A DNA stretch of 64,000 bases from Rhizobium mongolense USDA 1844. Lineage in GTDB: Bacteria > Pseudomonadota > Alphaproteobacteria > Rhizobiales > Rhizobiaceae. Numbering within the stretch: the stretch's first letter is position 1; each line of letters opens with the position of its first letter. Location of the stretch: contig NZ_ATTQ01000006.1 of the NCBI RefSeq assembly GCF_000419765.1, positions 255,976 through 319,975 of the forward strand, given 5' to 3'. Shown in pieces: positions 44,385 through 58,097 of this stretch. A program made the position numbers and the translations under genes. Under the pieces are notes generated by a model. The model was given only the letters and a program-made list of their open reading frames with translations, was not told the origin of the DNA and did not search any database.

Positions 44385-46994
44385 ATGACGACACCACGTC
44401 AGGCTGACGACTACAACGCCCCGATCGTGGACCGCGGAGGACGCTCGGGAACGGCTGTTCGCATCATTCTTCTCGCGCTTGTGCTTGTCGCAGCCGCAGG
44501 CAGCTTTGTGTACTTCAAGGATTCGCTTGAAAACGAAATGGTCCTCGGCGTGCTGGGCGTGCTGGCCATGGTCGGGATCTTCTTCCTCGTTTCCTCGGTC
44601 ATCGGCTTCATCGAGGTCATGCCCCAGCGGCAATCGGATAGTCTCGCCAGGTCATTTCTCAACAGCCATCCGGACGGTTCGCTGATTACCGATGGGAAGG
44701 GCCGGATCATTTATGCCAACGCGGCCTATGGAAAACTGACCGGCGCCCGCAAACCTATCGACGTGCAGACGCTCGAAGCACTGCTTTCGCGCCACCGGGA
44801 ATCGAACGAGGCGCTTTACCGTCTGTCGAACGGGCTGCGCGAGGGCAAGGAAGGCCAGGAGGAATTCCGTCTGCTGCGCAGCCTTGGCCCGGCAACGAAC
44901 AATTCGGGCGCTCACTGGTACCGTCTCAAGGCGCGAACCCTGCCAACCGAGGAAGGTACCGGCAAGCCGCTGCATATCTGGCAAATCAGCGACATCACCG
45001 CCGAACGCGATGACCAGGAGCGCTTCTTCAAGGAACTGCAGAACGCGATCGATTACCTCGACCATGCGCCGGCAGGTTTCTTCTCGGCAGGGCGCAAGGG
45101 CGAAATTTTCTACCTGAACGCAACACTTGCCGAATGGCTGGGGCTCGATCTCACGAAGTTCGTGCCCGGCTCGATGACGATCGGAGATCTCGTGGCGGGC
45201 GGGGGGCTGGCACTGATCCAATCGGTGCAGGCCGAGCCCGGTCTCAAGAAAACCGATACGCTCGACCTCGACCTCAAGAAGGCGAACGGACAGAGCCTGC
45301 CCGTGCAGATCATACACAGCGTGACGTCCATGCGCGACGGCGCACCGGGCGAGAGCCGGACGATCGTGCTCAGGCGGCAATCGGGCGGCGAGAACGAGCA
45401 GTCCGCTTCTGCCGCGGCGATGCGCTTCACGCGCTTCTTCAACAACACGCCGATGGCGATCGCCTCGGTCGACGGCGACGGCCGAATCCTGCGCACGAAT
45501 GCGCCATTCCTCAAGCTCTTCTCCGGCATCGTTTCGCGCGATGACGTCGAAAATGGCGCAGCGCTCGAAGTCATCCTTCAAGAAAGCGATCGACAGAGGC
45601 TGAAGGATGCCCTGGTGGCGGCAAAGGATCGCCAGGGCGATATCCCGCCGATCGACTCGCGCATGCCGAACGATGAAGCGCGTCATTTCCGCTTCTACGT
45701 TAACGCTGTCATCGACCAGAGCGACGAGGCGCCGGAAGAGGCCGCGATCGTTTATGCCGTCGAGATGACGGAGCAGAAGGCGCTGGAAGCGCAGATGGCG
45801 CAGACGCAAAAGATGAATGCGGTCGGCACGCTTGCCGGCGGAATCGCGCACGACTTCAACAACGTGCTGACGGCGATCCTGTTGTCGTCCGACCATCTGC
45901 TGCTGCAAGCGCGGCCCTCCGATGCAAGCTTTGCGGACCTGATGGAAATCAAGCGCAATGCGAACCGCGCCGCGGTTCTCGTCCGCCAGCTGCTTGCCTT
46001 CTCGCGCAAGCAGACGATGCGTCCGACGGTATTGAACCTCACGGATGTCGTCGGCGATCTGCGCATGCTGGTCGACCGGCTGTTATCCGGCACCAACGTC
46101 AAGCTCGATGTCGAATACGGCCGCGATCTCTGGCCGGTGAAGACCGACCTGTCGCAGTTCGAGCAGGTGCTGATCAATCTTTGCGTCAATGCGCGCGACG
46201 CGATGCCCGAGGGCGGCAAGCTGACGCTGCGCACCCGCAACGTGACGGCGGCGGAAGTGGCCGGTTTCAATTATTCCTACATGCCGCATGAGGACATGGT
46301 GCTGATCGAGGTGGCCGATACCGGCACCGGCATTGCGCCCGACATCATGGACAAGATATTCGAGCCCTTCTTCACGACCAAGGAGGTGGGCAAGGGCACA
46401 GGTCTCGGGCTGGCGATGGTCTACGGCATCGTCAAACAGTCCGGTGGCTATATTCAGCCGGAATCCGAAGTCGGGAAGGGAACGACCTTCCGGGTCTTCC
46501 TGCCGCGCCACGCCATCGACCCGGCTGTCGCCGCCGAGGCGGACGCTGTTGCCGCAGCCGAGGCCGGTGCGGCTTCACAAATGCCGGCCGCAGCTCAGCC
46601 GGAACAACCGGAAGATCTGACGGGCAACGCCGTCATTCTGCTCGTAGAGGACGAGGAGGCGGTGCGCCGCGGCGGCAAGCGCATGCTGGAAACGCGCGGC
46701 TACACCGTGCACGAGGCCGGCTCAGGCGTCGAAGCGCTCGACATCATGGACGAGCTGGACGGCAAGGTGGACATCGTCGTTTCTGACGTCGTCATGCCTG
46801 AAATGGACGGGCCGTCGCTGCTGCGCGAATTGCGCAAGCGGTATCCGGACCTGAAATTCATCTTCGTTTCCGGCTATGCGGAAGACGCTTTCGCCCGCAA
46901 CCTGCCGCCGGACGCGAAGTTTGGGTTCCTGCCGAAGCCCTTCTCGCTGAAGCAGCTCGCCGTTGTCGTCAAGGAAACCCTGGAAGGCGAATAA
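44385..46994 (+). CDS. cckA: Cell-cycle hybrid histidine kinase CckA
   Basis: 869-residue bifunctional kinase/phosphatase that, through ChpT, controls phosphorylation of CtrA and CpdR. Layout: two N-terminal transmembrane helices (about 25-45 and 52-74), PAS domains (about 90-200, 225-330 and 345-460), HisKA with the phosphoacceptor His489 in [18 protein letters not shown], HATPase_c ([39 protein letters not shown]), and a C-terminal receiver ([13 protein letters not shown] ... [13 protein letters not shown] ... KPFS). ATG 44385 with GAGGAAT six bases upstream. The [10 protein letters not shown]-box and the tandem PAS layout are those of CckA. Confidence 0.95.
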   Translation: MTTPRQADDYNAPIVDRGGRSGTAVRIILLALVLVAAAGSFVYFKDSLENEMVLGVLGVLAMVGIFFLVSSVIGFIEVMPQRQSDSLARSFLNSHPDGSLITDGKGRIIYANAAYGKLTGARKPIDVQTLEALLSRHRESNEALYRLSNGLREGKEGQEEFRLLRSLGPATNNSGAHWYRLKARTLPTEEGTGKPLHIWQISDITAERDDQERFFKELQNAIDYLDHAPAGFFSAGRKGEIFYLNATLAEWLGLDLTKFVPGSMTIGDLVAGGGLALIQSVQAEPGLKKTDTLDLDLKKANGQSLPVQIIHSVTSMRDGAPGESRTIVLRRQSGGENEQSASAAAMRFTRFFNNTPMAIASVDGDGRILRTNAPFLKLFSGIVSRDDVENGAALEVILQESDRQRLKDALVAAKDRQGDIPPIDSRMPNDEARHFRFYVNAVIDQSDEAPEEAAIVYAVEMTEQKALEAQMAQTQKMNAVGTLAGGIAHDFNNVLTAILLSSDHLLLQARPSDASFADLMEIKRNANRAAVLVRQLLAFSRKQTMRPTVLNLTDVVGDLRMLVDRLLSGTNVKLDVEYGRDLWPVKTDLSQFEQVLINLCVNARDAMPEGGKLTLRTRNVTAAEVAGFNYSYMPHEDMVLIEVADTGTGIAPDIMDKIFEPFFTTKEVGKGTGLGLAMVYGIVKQSGGYIQPESEVGKGTTFRVFLPRHAIDPAVAAEADAVAAAEAGAASQMPAAAQPEQPEDLTGNAVILLVEDEEAVRRGGKRMLETRGYTVHEAGSGVEALDIMDELDGKVDIVVSDVVMPEMDGPSLLRELRKRYPDLKFIFVSGYAEDAFARNLPPDAKFGFLPKPFSLKQLAVVVKETLEGE

Positions 46995-47013
46995 GGAGGC
47001 GGCAAGCGCCTCC
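46995..47013. terminator. Stem-loop between convergent cckA and psuG
   Basis: GGAGGCG/CGCCTCC with a five-base loop directly after the cckA stop. No clear T tract on either side, so a weak or factor-assisted terminator. Confidence 0.4.
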
Positions 47014-47023
47014 CGTCAAAATC

Positions 47024-47950
47024 TCAATCGTCGAGCGCCACGGCAATTTCTGCCGCCAGGCGGGCATTGTTCTCGACGAGCGCGATATTCGTCTGGAGGC
47101 TCCGTCCGTCGGTCAGATCGAAGATCGTGCTGAGAAGATAAGGTGTCACGGTCTTGCCGCTGATTTCGTCGCGCTCGGCGCTGTCGAGTGCCCGCTCGAT
47201 ATAGATCTCCATCTCCTCGCGGGGAATTTCATCTTCTTCCGGAACCGGATTGGCGATCAGCATGCCGCCCTCGATGCCAAGCTGTTCGCGGGTGATCTGG
47301 AAATTCGCGATGGCGGCCGGGCTGTTCAACGTCAGCGGGCTGCGCAGGCCCGAGGAACGGGACCAGAAGGCCGGGAACTCGGCACTCTCGTAGGTGACGA
47401 CAGGAACGCCGCTGGTCTCCAGCACTTCCAGCGTCTTTGGAATATCCAGGATCGCCTTTGCGCCGGCGCAGACGACGATGACGCCGGTGCGGGCAAGCTC
47501 TTGCAGGTCGGCCGAGATGTCGAAGCTCTCTTCGGCACCGCGATGCACGCCGCCGATGCCGCCGGTCGCAAAGACCTTGATGCCGGCACGGGCAGCGGCG
47601 ATCATCGTGGCAGCAACCGTCGTGGCACCGGTGCGGCGCTCGGCGATCGCGAAGGCGAGATCGGCGCGCGAGACCTTCATCACGTCCTTTTCCTTGGCGA
47701 GCTTCTCAAGCTCTTCGGGCTCCAAGCCGATATGCAGGACGCCGTGAATGACGGCAATCGTTGCCGGAACGGCACCCTGCTCACGGATTATCGCCTCGAC
47801 ACTGCGAGCCATTTCGATATTGCCGGGGTAGGGCATGCCGTGAGTGATGATCGTCGATTCAAGCGCCACCAGCGGCGCGCCGCGCTGCTTTGCGGCGGCA
47901 ACCTCCTTGGAATAGGAGACCGGCAGGAGGGGGGAGATCGGTTTCGTCAT
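47024..47950 (-). CDS. psuG: Pseudouridine-5'-phosphate glycosidase
   Basis: Splits pseudouridine 5'-phosphate to uracil and ribose-5-phosphate. Signature pieces: PLVALESTIITHGMPYPGN, GVLHIGLEPEELEKLA, KVSRADLAFAIA, GATTVAATMIAAARAGIKVFATGGIGGVHRGAE, SGVPVVTYESAEFPAFWSRSSG and GMLIANPVPEEDEI. 308 residues. Downstream of the kinase gene psuK in the same operon (30 bp gap). Confidence 0.93.
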   Translation of the reverse strand: MTKPISPLLPVSYSKEVAAAKQRGAPLVALESTIITHGMPYPGNIEMARSVEAIIREQGAVPATIAVIHGVLHIGLEPEELEKLAKEKDVMKVSRADLAFAIAERRTGATTVAATMIAAARAGIKVFATGGIGGVHRGAEESFDISADLQELARTGVIVVCAGAKAILDIPKTLEVLETSGVPVVTYESAEFPAFWSRSSGLRSPLTLNSPAAIANFQITREQLGIEGGMLIANPVPEEDEIPREEMEIYIERALDSAERDEISGKTVTPYLLSTIFDLTDGRSLQTNIALVENNARLAAEIAVALDD

Positions 47951-47980
47951 TGTCTCTTCCGTTTCATCGATGTTGCCGCT

Positions 47981-48922
47981 TCAATGCAGAATTCTGGCAC
48001 GCTGAACAAGGGCAAGCGTTTCCGCAAGCAGGTCCGCGGAGAGTTTTTCGTTGACGGCATAGGGCGACTGGACCGTGAGTGCAGCAGCGGCCACGCCGTG
48101 CCGCAGGGCTTCCTCGAGCGGCAGATCCTGCATCAAGGCGGAGAGGATGCCGGCTGCGAGCGAATCTCCGGCGCCCGTTACGTCGGCGATGGTCTCGACC
48201 GCCGGCGGCTGCAGGCAGAAGGTGCCACCCTCGCCGAAGGCGATCAGTTCGCGCTGCCCGCGTGTGATGACGCCGCTCTTCAGGCCGATATCACCGAGCA
48301 GTGACACCCAATCCTCCGGCTTGTCCGGGCATTGGCCGGTCAGGGCTGCGGCCTCCGCCTCGTTGAGGAAGAGATGGTCGATCCCGCTGATGCAGGGCTT
48401 CAGCTTGACTACCTTTGCCGGCGATATCGCAATCGCGGCCACGGGTACGGCGAGCGCATTGGCGCGGCTGACGATTGCCGCGATCGTCTCTTCCGGCAGG
48501 TTCGCATCGAAAAGGATGAGGTCGTTTGCGGCGAAGGCTTCGCGCACCCAGCGGATCGCCAGCCGGCGCGGGACGAAGTAACGGTAAAGCTCCATGTCCG
48601 CGAGTGCGATCACCAGGTTGCCGTCCCGCTCCAGAATGGCCGTGTAGCTCGGTGTCTTGCGATCGAGAAAGACGAACGGCCGATCATTGATGCCGGCTGC
48701 GTATGCCGCCTCCGTCACCAGCTCGCCCGCCGGATCGCCGCCGCGCGGCGAGATCATGGTGACGTCCACGCCCAGCCGTGCAAGGTTTCTCGCAGCATTG
48801 AAGCCGCCGCCGCCCGGTTCCTCGAACCAAGCGCCCGGGTTGCTGGCGCCTGGCGCCGTCTCGCCGGAAATGCGCCCGCGCCGATCGATATGCGCGCCGC
48901 CGAGAACGAGGATTCTTTTCAT
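47981..48922 (-). CDS. psuK: Pseudouridine kinase (PfkB family)
   Basis: PfkB-family sugar kinase of 313 residues, first gene of psuK-psuG. Motifs: VLGGAHIDRRGRI near the N-terminus, EPGGGGFNAARNLARLG and the catalytic DVTGAGDSLAAG at the C-terminus. The pairing with psuG strongly suggests pseudouridine as substrate, so this operon would salvage pseudouridine from RNA turnover. ATG at 48922 chosen because the frame upstream of it is not conserved. Confidence 0.88.
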   Translation of the reverse strand: MKRILVLGGAHIDRRGRISGETAPGASNPGAWFEEPGGGGFNAARNLARLGVDVTMISPRGGDPAGELVTEAAYAAGINDRPFVFLDRKTPSYTAILERDGNLVIALADMELYRYFVPRRLAIRWVREAFAANDLILFDANLPEETIAAIVSRANALAVPVAAIAISPAKVVKLKPCISGIDHLFLNEAEAAALTGQCPDKPEDWVSLLGDIGLKSGVITRGQRELIAFGEGGTFCLQPPAVETIADVTGAGDSLAAGILSALMQDLPLEEALRHGVAAAALTVQSPYAVNEKLSADLLAETLALVQRARILH

Positions 48923-49023
48923 CGCCCTAATGCTCCCAGCCGATGGAAGAAACGAATCGTAGCAGGGCGCCGGATGCGACAGCCTTGGCGTGACGCCTCC
49001 TAAGGCGTTGCTTTGCATTGATA

Positions 49024-49038
49024 AAACATATATAGAAC
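49024..49038 (+). promoter_or_regulatory. Candidate LexA (SOS) box, distal
   Basis: AAAC-N7-GAAC (AAACATATATAGAAC), one mismatch to the alphaproteobacterial GAAC-N7-GAAC box, 116 bp before the recA ATG. Confidence 0.35.
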
Positions 49039-49091
49039 ACGGGCTGTTTTACCTTTTTCTTTCAATTGTTTGGGCACCTATTGCGCGACTG

Positions 49092-49106
49092 GAACAAATA
49101 GGGTAC
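49092..49106 (+). promoter_or_regulatory. Candidate LexA (SOS) box, proximal
   Basis: GAAC-N7-GTAC (GAACAAATAGGGTAC), one mismatch to GAAC-N7-GAAC, 48 bp before the recA ATG. The more likely of the two. Confidence 0.45.
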
Positions 49107-49153
49107 AAACCAGACATTGCTCAAGCGGCTTCAATAACCTAAAGGTGGATCGG

Positions 49154-50242
<1,089 letters not shown>

Positions 50243-50269
50243 TTTGCAGCTTCAGTTTTGATGTGTCGA

Positions 50270-50312
50270 AACCGGCCGCATTCCTTGATCAGAATGCGGC
50301 CGGTTCTCTTTG
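50270..50312 (+). terminator. Terminator after recA
   Basis: Fourteen-bp perfect stem AACCGGCCGCATTC / GAATGCGGCCGGTT (50270-50283 with 50292-50305), then CTCTTTG. Confidence 0.88.
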
Positions 50313-50395
50313 TCTGCTGGACAGTGGTTAATGCGGACGATAAAAGCCACTGGATTTGAGTTTGACCTGCCTTGGGCAGCATTGAAGGGCATAGC

Positions 50396-53056
<2,661 letters not shown>

Positions 53057-53193
53057 CTCATCCGCCGATCAGGTTTGAAAGGCGGGGCTAGTCCTCCGCC
53101 TTGTGTGCGTGCCCCTGATCCACGCAATTCCGCAGGATTTGTCAAATCGGTTCATGGTTTTCTGCAGCCGATCGATTTGCACGAGGCTTTGAC

Positions 53194-54027
53194 ATGAATG
53201 GCGAAACGGCATGGGCACTCTATGAAAGCCGCCTGTGGCGGGTTTCGGCCTATATCCACGATCATCTCGACGAGGATCTGGATATGGAGCGCCTTGCCGA
53301 AATTGACTGCATGTCGAGCTATCACTGGCATAAGATTTATCGCGCGATTTACGGCGAGACGCTGGCGGCGACCGTCAAGCGGCTGCGGCTGCATCGTTCG
53401 GCGGGCGATATCGTCCGCACGGATCTCACCGTCGGCGAGATTGCGAAGCGATCCGGCTATCCCAATCTCCAATCCTTTAACCGCATCTTCAAGTCGGTCT
53501 ACGGCATGCCGCCGGCGCGCTACCGCAAAGAGGGAAGCCATAAAGCCTTTGAATCCTCACCTGACGGAAAGACAACGCCCATGTTCGCATACGGAAGATA
53601 GAGCCGATCGAATTGATCGGCGTTCCCCATACCGGCTCCTATATGCAGATCGGCAAGGCGTTCGAGACGCTCTTCGGCGCGCTCCATGCCCGCGGCCTGG
53701 CAAAACCGGAGATGCGGATGATCGGTGTCTATTTCGACGATCCGGATATCGTGCCGGCGGAAAAGCTGCGCTCCATCGCCTGTGCGACTGGCGGGTCAAG
53801 AGCCACCGTTCGAACGGCAGACGATCGATGGCGGCGAATATGCCGTTCTGCGCCATAACGGGCCTTACGCCGATATGCATAAGGCCTATCAATGGCTCTA
53901 CGCGGAATGGCTTCCGAAATCCGGCAGGCAGATCAAGGATAGCGGGATGTTCGAGGAATATCTCAACAATCCCCGCGACGTTCCGCCGACCGAGTTGCTG
54001 ACGGATATCTACATGCCGCTCGCATGA
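53194..54027 (+). pseudogene. AraC-family regulator with GyrI-like domain, frameshifted
   Basis: The N-terminal AraC DNA-binding domain (two helix-turn-helix units: DMERLAEIDCMSSYHWHKIYR and LTVGEIAKRSGYPNLQSFNRIF) ends at a TAG at 53601. The GyrI-like effector domain continues in another frame (IRKIEPIELIGVPHTGSYM ... LRSIACA, about 53580-53790) and then returns to the original frame (PPFERQTIDGGEYAVLRHNGPYADMHKAY ... LLTDIYMPLA, to 54027). So one base is missing near 53580-53590 and one extra near 53785-53800. Either a decaying gene or two sequencing errors; the encoded parts otherwise look intact. Confidence 0.8.
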
Positions 54028-54030
54028 AGC

Positions 54031-54651
54031 CTATTGCATCTTCTTCATGACTTCATCGTCCAGTGCGGTGGCTCGCCTGTAGCCTTCGCGGTTGGTCACG
54101 CGGCCAAGATAATCCGCAAAGGCCTGGCGCTTTTCGAACGTGCCGAAGCCCATACCCCAGCCGATATGCGAACCGACGTAGACATCGGCCGCCGTGAAGC
54201 GGTCGCCGGCGATATACGGCGAGGCGCTGACAGCTTTTTCGAGGGTGTCCATGACGTCGCCGAAGCTGCCGTAACCAGCCATCCTGCTTTTTTCGGCGGG
54301 TGTCACAAAGCCGAGTGCACGGTTCGTGGCAGCGGCCTCAAGTGGGCCGGCGGCGAAGAACATCCATCGGTAATAGCTGCCGCGTTCATCCGGTTTAGGA
54401 GCGAGCTCCTTTTGCGGAAAGGTATCGGCAAGATAGGCGCAGATCGCGGCGCATTCCGTGACGACCGTATCGCCATGCCGGATCGCCGGCACCTTGCCCA
54501 TCGGGTTCACGGTCAGGTATTCCGGTGCCTTCATCGTGCCGCCGAAGGTCATGATTTCCGCGCGGTAGGGAACGCCGGTCTCCTCCAGCATCCAGCGGGC
54601 GATGCGGCCGCGCGACATCGGGTTCGTATAGAATACCAGTTCTTCCGCCAT
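54031..54651 (-). CDS. Glutathione S-transferase family protein
   Basis: 206 residues. The N-terminal thioredoxin-like domain has FYTNPMSRGRIARWMLEETGVPY and VNPMGKVPAIRHGDTVVTECAAICAYLAD (glutathione site), and the C-terminal helical domain has GDRFTAADVYVGSHIGWGM. Substrate unknown. Only 4 bp separate its stop from the stop of the convergent AraC remnant. Confidence 0.9.
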   Translation of the reverse strand: MAEELVFYTNPMSRGRIARWMLEETGVPYRAEIMTFGGTMKAPEYLTVNPMGKVPAIRHGDTVVTECAAICAYLADTFPQKELAPKPDERGSYYRWMFFAAGPLEAAATNRALGFVTPAEKSRMAGYGSFGDVMDTLEKAVSASPYIAGDRFTAADVYVGSHIGWGMGFGTFEKRQAFADYLGRVTNREGYRRATALDDEVMKKMQ

Positions 54652-54714
54652 GTTCTCCTCCTCTTATTCCTAATTCCGGTTTAGGGTGCGCCTAAGCAAA
54701 ATCAAGCCTTCCGC

Positions 54715-55161
54715 TCAAAGCGCCTTGCGGTACTGGATGAAGCCGGAGCGTTCGGCGATCTGGTCGTAGAGGCGCCGCGCCGTCGCATTGGTCTCATGTG
54801 TCATCCAGTAGAGGCGTCCGGCGCCATTTTTACGCGCAAGGTCGGCAACGGCCTCGATCAAGGCCGCTCCAGTTCCAAGGCCGCGCTGGTCGGCTTCGAC
54901 ATAGAGGTCCTGTAGATAGCAGGTCCATTGCGGCAGCCAACAGGAGCGGTGGAAGATGGCGTGCACGATGCCGGTCAGGCGACCATCGCCATCGAAGGCG
55001 CCCAGCGCGTACATCTCTTCGGCCCGGTCGTGGAAGCGGCCCCAGGTCAGGTCGGTGGTCTCCAGCGGAATAACGACTTCGTAGAAGCGCTGGTAGGCGG
55101 CCCACAGAGGCTCCCAGGCGGCGCGGTCAGACGGCTGCAGCGGGCGGATGGTCGTGGTCAT
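54715..55161 (-). CDS. GNAT family N-acetyltransferase
   Basis: 148-residue acetyltransferase from ATG 55161 (GGAG nine bases upstream). Motif A is YLQDLYVEADQRGLGTGAALIEAV, followed by WMTHETNATARRLYDQIAERSGFIQYRK. The frame upstream to 55308 overlaps the icd terminator region and is not coding. Target not identifiable. Confidence 0.85.
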   Translation of the reverse strand: MTTTIRPLQPSDRAAWEPLWAAYQRFYEVVIPLETTDLTWGRFHDRAEEMYALGAFDGDGRLTGIVHAIFHRSCWLPQWTCYLQDLYVEADQRGLGTGAALIEAVADLARKNGAGRLYWMTHETNATARRLYDQIAERSGFIQYRKAL

Positions 55162-55193
55162 TCTGATGCTCCCCATTCTGTCGCTCAAATGAA

Positions 55194-55216
55194 AACGGCG
55201 GGAAGAACCCGCCGTT
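55194..55216 (-). terminator. Terminator after icd
   Basis: Minus strand AACGGCGGG/CCCGCCGTT stem, five-base loop, then TTCATTT. It sits between icd and the GNAT gene, just upstream of the latter's start. Confidence 0.75.
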
Positions 55217-55241
55217 TCGTTGTTCGATGTCTTCGGGTGCC

Positions 55242-56456
55242 TCAGGCGCCCATGGCTTTCTGCAGGTTGGAGTCGATCTTGTCGAGGAAGGCAGTGGTTG
55301 AGAGCCACGGCTGGTCAGGGCCGATCAGCAGCGCCAGGTCCTTGGTCATGAAACCGGCTTCGACGGTGTCCACGCAGACCTTTTCCAGCGTCGAGGCGAA
55401 GCGGGCGAGCTCGGCATTGTCGTCGAGCTTGGCGCGGTGCGCAAGGCCGCGGGTCCAGGCGAAGATCGAGGCGATCGAGTTCGTCGACGTCTCCTGGCCC
55501 TTCTGGTGCTGGCGGTAGTGGCGGGTGACCGTGCCGTGTGCGGCTTCGGCTTCGACCGTCTTGCCGTCCGGCGTGAGCAGAACCGAGGTCATCAGGCCGA
55601 GCGAACCGAAGCCCTGGGCAACGGTGTCGGACTGGACGTCGCCATCATAGTTCTTGCACGCCCAGACGTAGCCGCCGGACCACTTCAGCGCCGAAGCGAC
55701 CATGTCGTCGATCAGGCGGTGCTCGTAGGTAATGCCGGCTTCCTTGAACTGATCCTTGAACTCGGTCTCGTAGACTTCCTCGAAGATATCCTTGAATCGG
55801 CCGTCATAGGCCTTGAGGATGGTGTTCTTCGTCGAGAGGTAGACCGGCCACTTGCGCATCAGGCCGTACATCATCGAGGCGCGGGCGAATTCGCGGATCG
55901 ATTCATCGAGGTTGTACATGGCCATGGCAACGCCGGCGCCCGGCGCGTTGAAGACTTCCCTCTCGATGACCTGGCCGTCTTCGCCGACGAACTTGATGGT
56001 GAGCTTACCCTTGCCCGGGAACTTGAAGTCGGTTGCGCGGTACTGGTCGCCGAAGGCGTGACGGCCGACGACGATCGGCTTGGTCCAGCCCGGAACGAGG
56101 CGCGGAACGTTCTTGCAGATGATCGGTTCGCGGAAGATGACGCCGCCCAGGATGTTGCGGATCGTGCCGTTCGGGCTCTTCCACATTTCCTTGAGGCTGA
56201 ATTCCTTCACGCGGGCTTCGTCCGGCGTGATCGTCGCGCACTTGATGCCGACGCCGTATTTCTTGATGGCGTTGGCGGCGTCCACCGTGACCTGATCGTT
56301 GGTCGCGTCGCGGTTTTCGACCGACAGATCGTAGTAGTCGATGTCGAGGTCGAGATACGGATGGATCAGCTTATCCTTGATGAGCTGCCAAATGATGCGA
56401 GTCATTTCATCGCCGTCGAGATCGGCGACGGGATTGGCGACCTTGATCTTCTTCAT
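55242..56456 (-). CDS. icd: NADP-dependent isocitrate dehydrogenase
   Basis: TCA cycle enzyme converting isocitrate to 2-oxoglutarate. The 404-residue eukaryotic-like (type II) form begins [23 protein letters not shown], with [52 protein letters not shown] and [14 protein letters not shown]. The start at ATG 56456 is the conserved N-terminus; the frame is open to 56573 but the extension is spurious. Confidence 0.97.
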   Translation of the reverse strand: MKKIKVANPVADLDGDEMTRIIWQLIKDKLIHPYLDLDIDYYDLSVENRDATNDQVTVDAANAIKKYGVGIKCATITPDEARVKEFSLKEMWKSPNGTIRNILGGVIFREPIICKNVPRLVPGWTKPIVVGRHAFGDQYRATDFKFPGKGKLTIKFVGEDGQVIEREVFNAPGAGVAMAMYNLDESIREFARASMMYGLMRKWPVYLSTKNTILKAYDGRFKDIFEEVYETEFKDQFKEAGITYEHRLIDDMVASALKWSGGYVWACKNYDGDVQSDTVAQGFGSLGLMTSVLLTPDGKTVEAEAAHGTVTRHYRQHQKGQETSTNSIASIFAWTRGLAHRAKLDDNAELARFASTLEKVCVDTVEAGFMTKDLALLIGPDQPWLSTTAFLDKIDSNLQKAMGA

Positions 56457-56648
56457 GTATCTGCCTCGTAAGCTGGATGGGGACGCACGTCCCGGGTGAG
56501 TGACGAAAAAATCCCGAGCGCTATAGCATTGCGAGCCGGGAACGCAAAGCCGCAAGCGCCGTTCAAAGCGCATTTTGGCGTGCCTTTGCCAAGTCTGAAG
56601 ATTCGGCTAGTGTCCGTCGCCATTGCCTTTCGAACCGGATGTTTCATC

Positions 56649-57173
56649 ATGAAGACGATCGCGCTTCTGTTTCTCGCCTTTGCTGGTCTTCCGACAGTCT
56701 GCGATGGAGCGGAGATTCCGGCGCCGGTGCGGGAAATCATGGATGCGACCGTCAAGAACTGGTCGGGCAATGACACCGAATGGATCGACATCTTCGGCCC
56801 CGGAAAGCTCGACAAACTCTACAGCAAGGATTTTGTCGCGAAGTATCACGAGGCTGAGAAGCACCCGGCGATGGAGGACGGCATCTCGCCCTTCGACTAC
56901 GACGTGATCGTCAATGCCCAGGACGCATGCCCGCTCCAAGACCTGACGCTGACACCTCAGGCGGCTGCGGACGGCAAAAAGGAGGTCGTCGTCAGCTTCC
57001 GCAAAATGGCCTGCAGCGATGGCCCGGAGGCGCAGACGATCTCGACCGTGCGTTTCGAGATGGTCACTGACGGCGGCAAGCCCCTGATCGACGACATCGT
57101 GATGGAGAGTGCCGAGACAAAGGAAATGCGCTCGCTGAAGGCGGAAATGGTGACCATCGCCAAGGGCGAGTGA
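56649..57173 (+). CDS. Small secreted protein of unknown function
   Basis: 174 residues from ATG 56649. Signal peptide (KTIALLFLAFAGLPTVCDGAE), mature domain with MDATVKNWSGNDTEWIDIFGPGKLDKLYSKDFVAKYHEAEKHP, an ISPFDYDVIVNAQDACPL segment and a possible disulfide between CPL and ACSDG. It resembles DUF3828/YbjP-type exported proteins, but I cannot confirm the family. The longer frame upstream to 56496 precedes the signal peptide. Confidence 0.7.
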   Translation: MKTIALLFLAFAGLPTVCDGAEIPAPVREIMDATVKNWSGNDTEWIDIFGPGKLDKLYSKDFVAKYHEAEKHPAMEDGISPFDYDVIVNAQDACPLQDLTLTPQAAADGKKEVVVSFRKMACSDGPEAQTISTVRFEMVTDGGKPLIDDIVMESAETKEMRSLKAEMVTIAKGE

Positions 57174-57286
57174 AGGCGACGTCCGATTTGATCGGCGGTA
57201 CTCCGGACAGGTCTATCCTGCGGCATGGGCCTTGCCGTTTCGGTTATGCAAAGCTATTCCCCGCATGAAAGCAAGGACAGCAATTC

Positions 57287-58090
57287 ATGGCGGGCACGAA
57301 CAGCGAGCGTAAACTTTTAACCGAAGGACCGGTCATCATTCTGGTCGAGCCGCAGATGGGCGAGAATATCGGCATGGTGGCGCGCGCGATGGCGAATTTC
57401 GGCCTTGCCGAACTGCGCCTCGTCAATCCGCGCGACGGTTGGCCGAACGAAAAGGCACAGGCCGCCGCCTCGAAGGCCGATCACGTCGTCGAAGGCACTA
57501 AGGTTTTCGAGACGCTGGAGCAGGCGGTCGCCGACCTCAATTTCGTCTATGCGACGACGGCGCGCGAACGCGATGGCTTCAAGCCGGTGCGTTCCCCGGT
57601 GGTAGCCGCCGAAACGCTGCGGGCGAAATTTCGCTCGGGCGAGGGCACTGGCATCCTTTTCGGCCGTGAACGCTGGGGCCTGACCAACGAGGAAGTAGCG
57701 CTCGCCGACGAGATCGTGACCTTCCCGGTCAATCCCGCCTTTGCCTCGTTGAACATCGCGCAGGCTGTGCTTCTGATGTCCTACGAGTGGATGAAATCCG
57801 GCATGGAGGATAAAGGTGCCGTGCCGTTCCAGGCGACGTCGCAGACGCAATCGACGAAGGAGCAGCTCTTCGGCCTTTTTGACCAGTTGGAAGAGGCGCT
57901 AGAGGCACGCAATTATTTCCATCCTGCCGGGAAAAAGCCGAAAATGGTGGACAATCTGCGTGCAGTCCTTTCCCGCCGCGCCTTCACGGAACAGGAAATC
58001 AGCGTGCTGCGCGGTGTGATATCCTCCCTTGACCGCTTCTCGCGCAAGTATCCGCGCGGAAGCCGGCCGCCTGCAGACGCCAAGGAATAG
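57287..58090 (+). CDS. trmJ: tRNA (cytidine/uridine-32-2'-O)-methyltransferase, SPOUT family
   Basis: 267-residue RNA methyltransferase. The SPOUT knot motifs are visible: [24 protein letters not shown] at the N-terminus, [20 protein letters not shown], and [22 protein letters not shown]. This pattern is TrmJ/LasT, which methylates position 32 of tRNAs. MurI follows after 7 bp, so they share a transcript. Confidence 0.92.
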   Translation: MAGTNSERKLLTEGPVIILVEPQMGENIGMVARAMANFGLAELRLVNPRDGWPNEKAQAAASKADHVVEGTKVFETLEQAVADLNFVYATTARERDGFKPVRSPVVAAETLRAKFRSGEGTGILFGRERWGLTNEEVALADEIVTFPVNPAFASLNIAQAVLLMSYEWMKSGMEDKGAVPFQATSQTQSTKEQLFGLFDQLEEALEARNYFHPAGKKPKMVDNLRAVLSRRAFTEQEISVLRGVISSLDRFSRKYPRGSRPPADAKE

Positions 58091-58097
58091 CCAAAAG

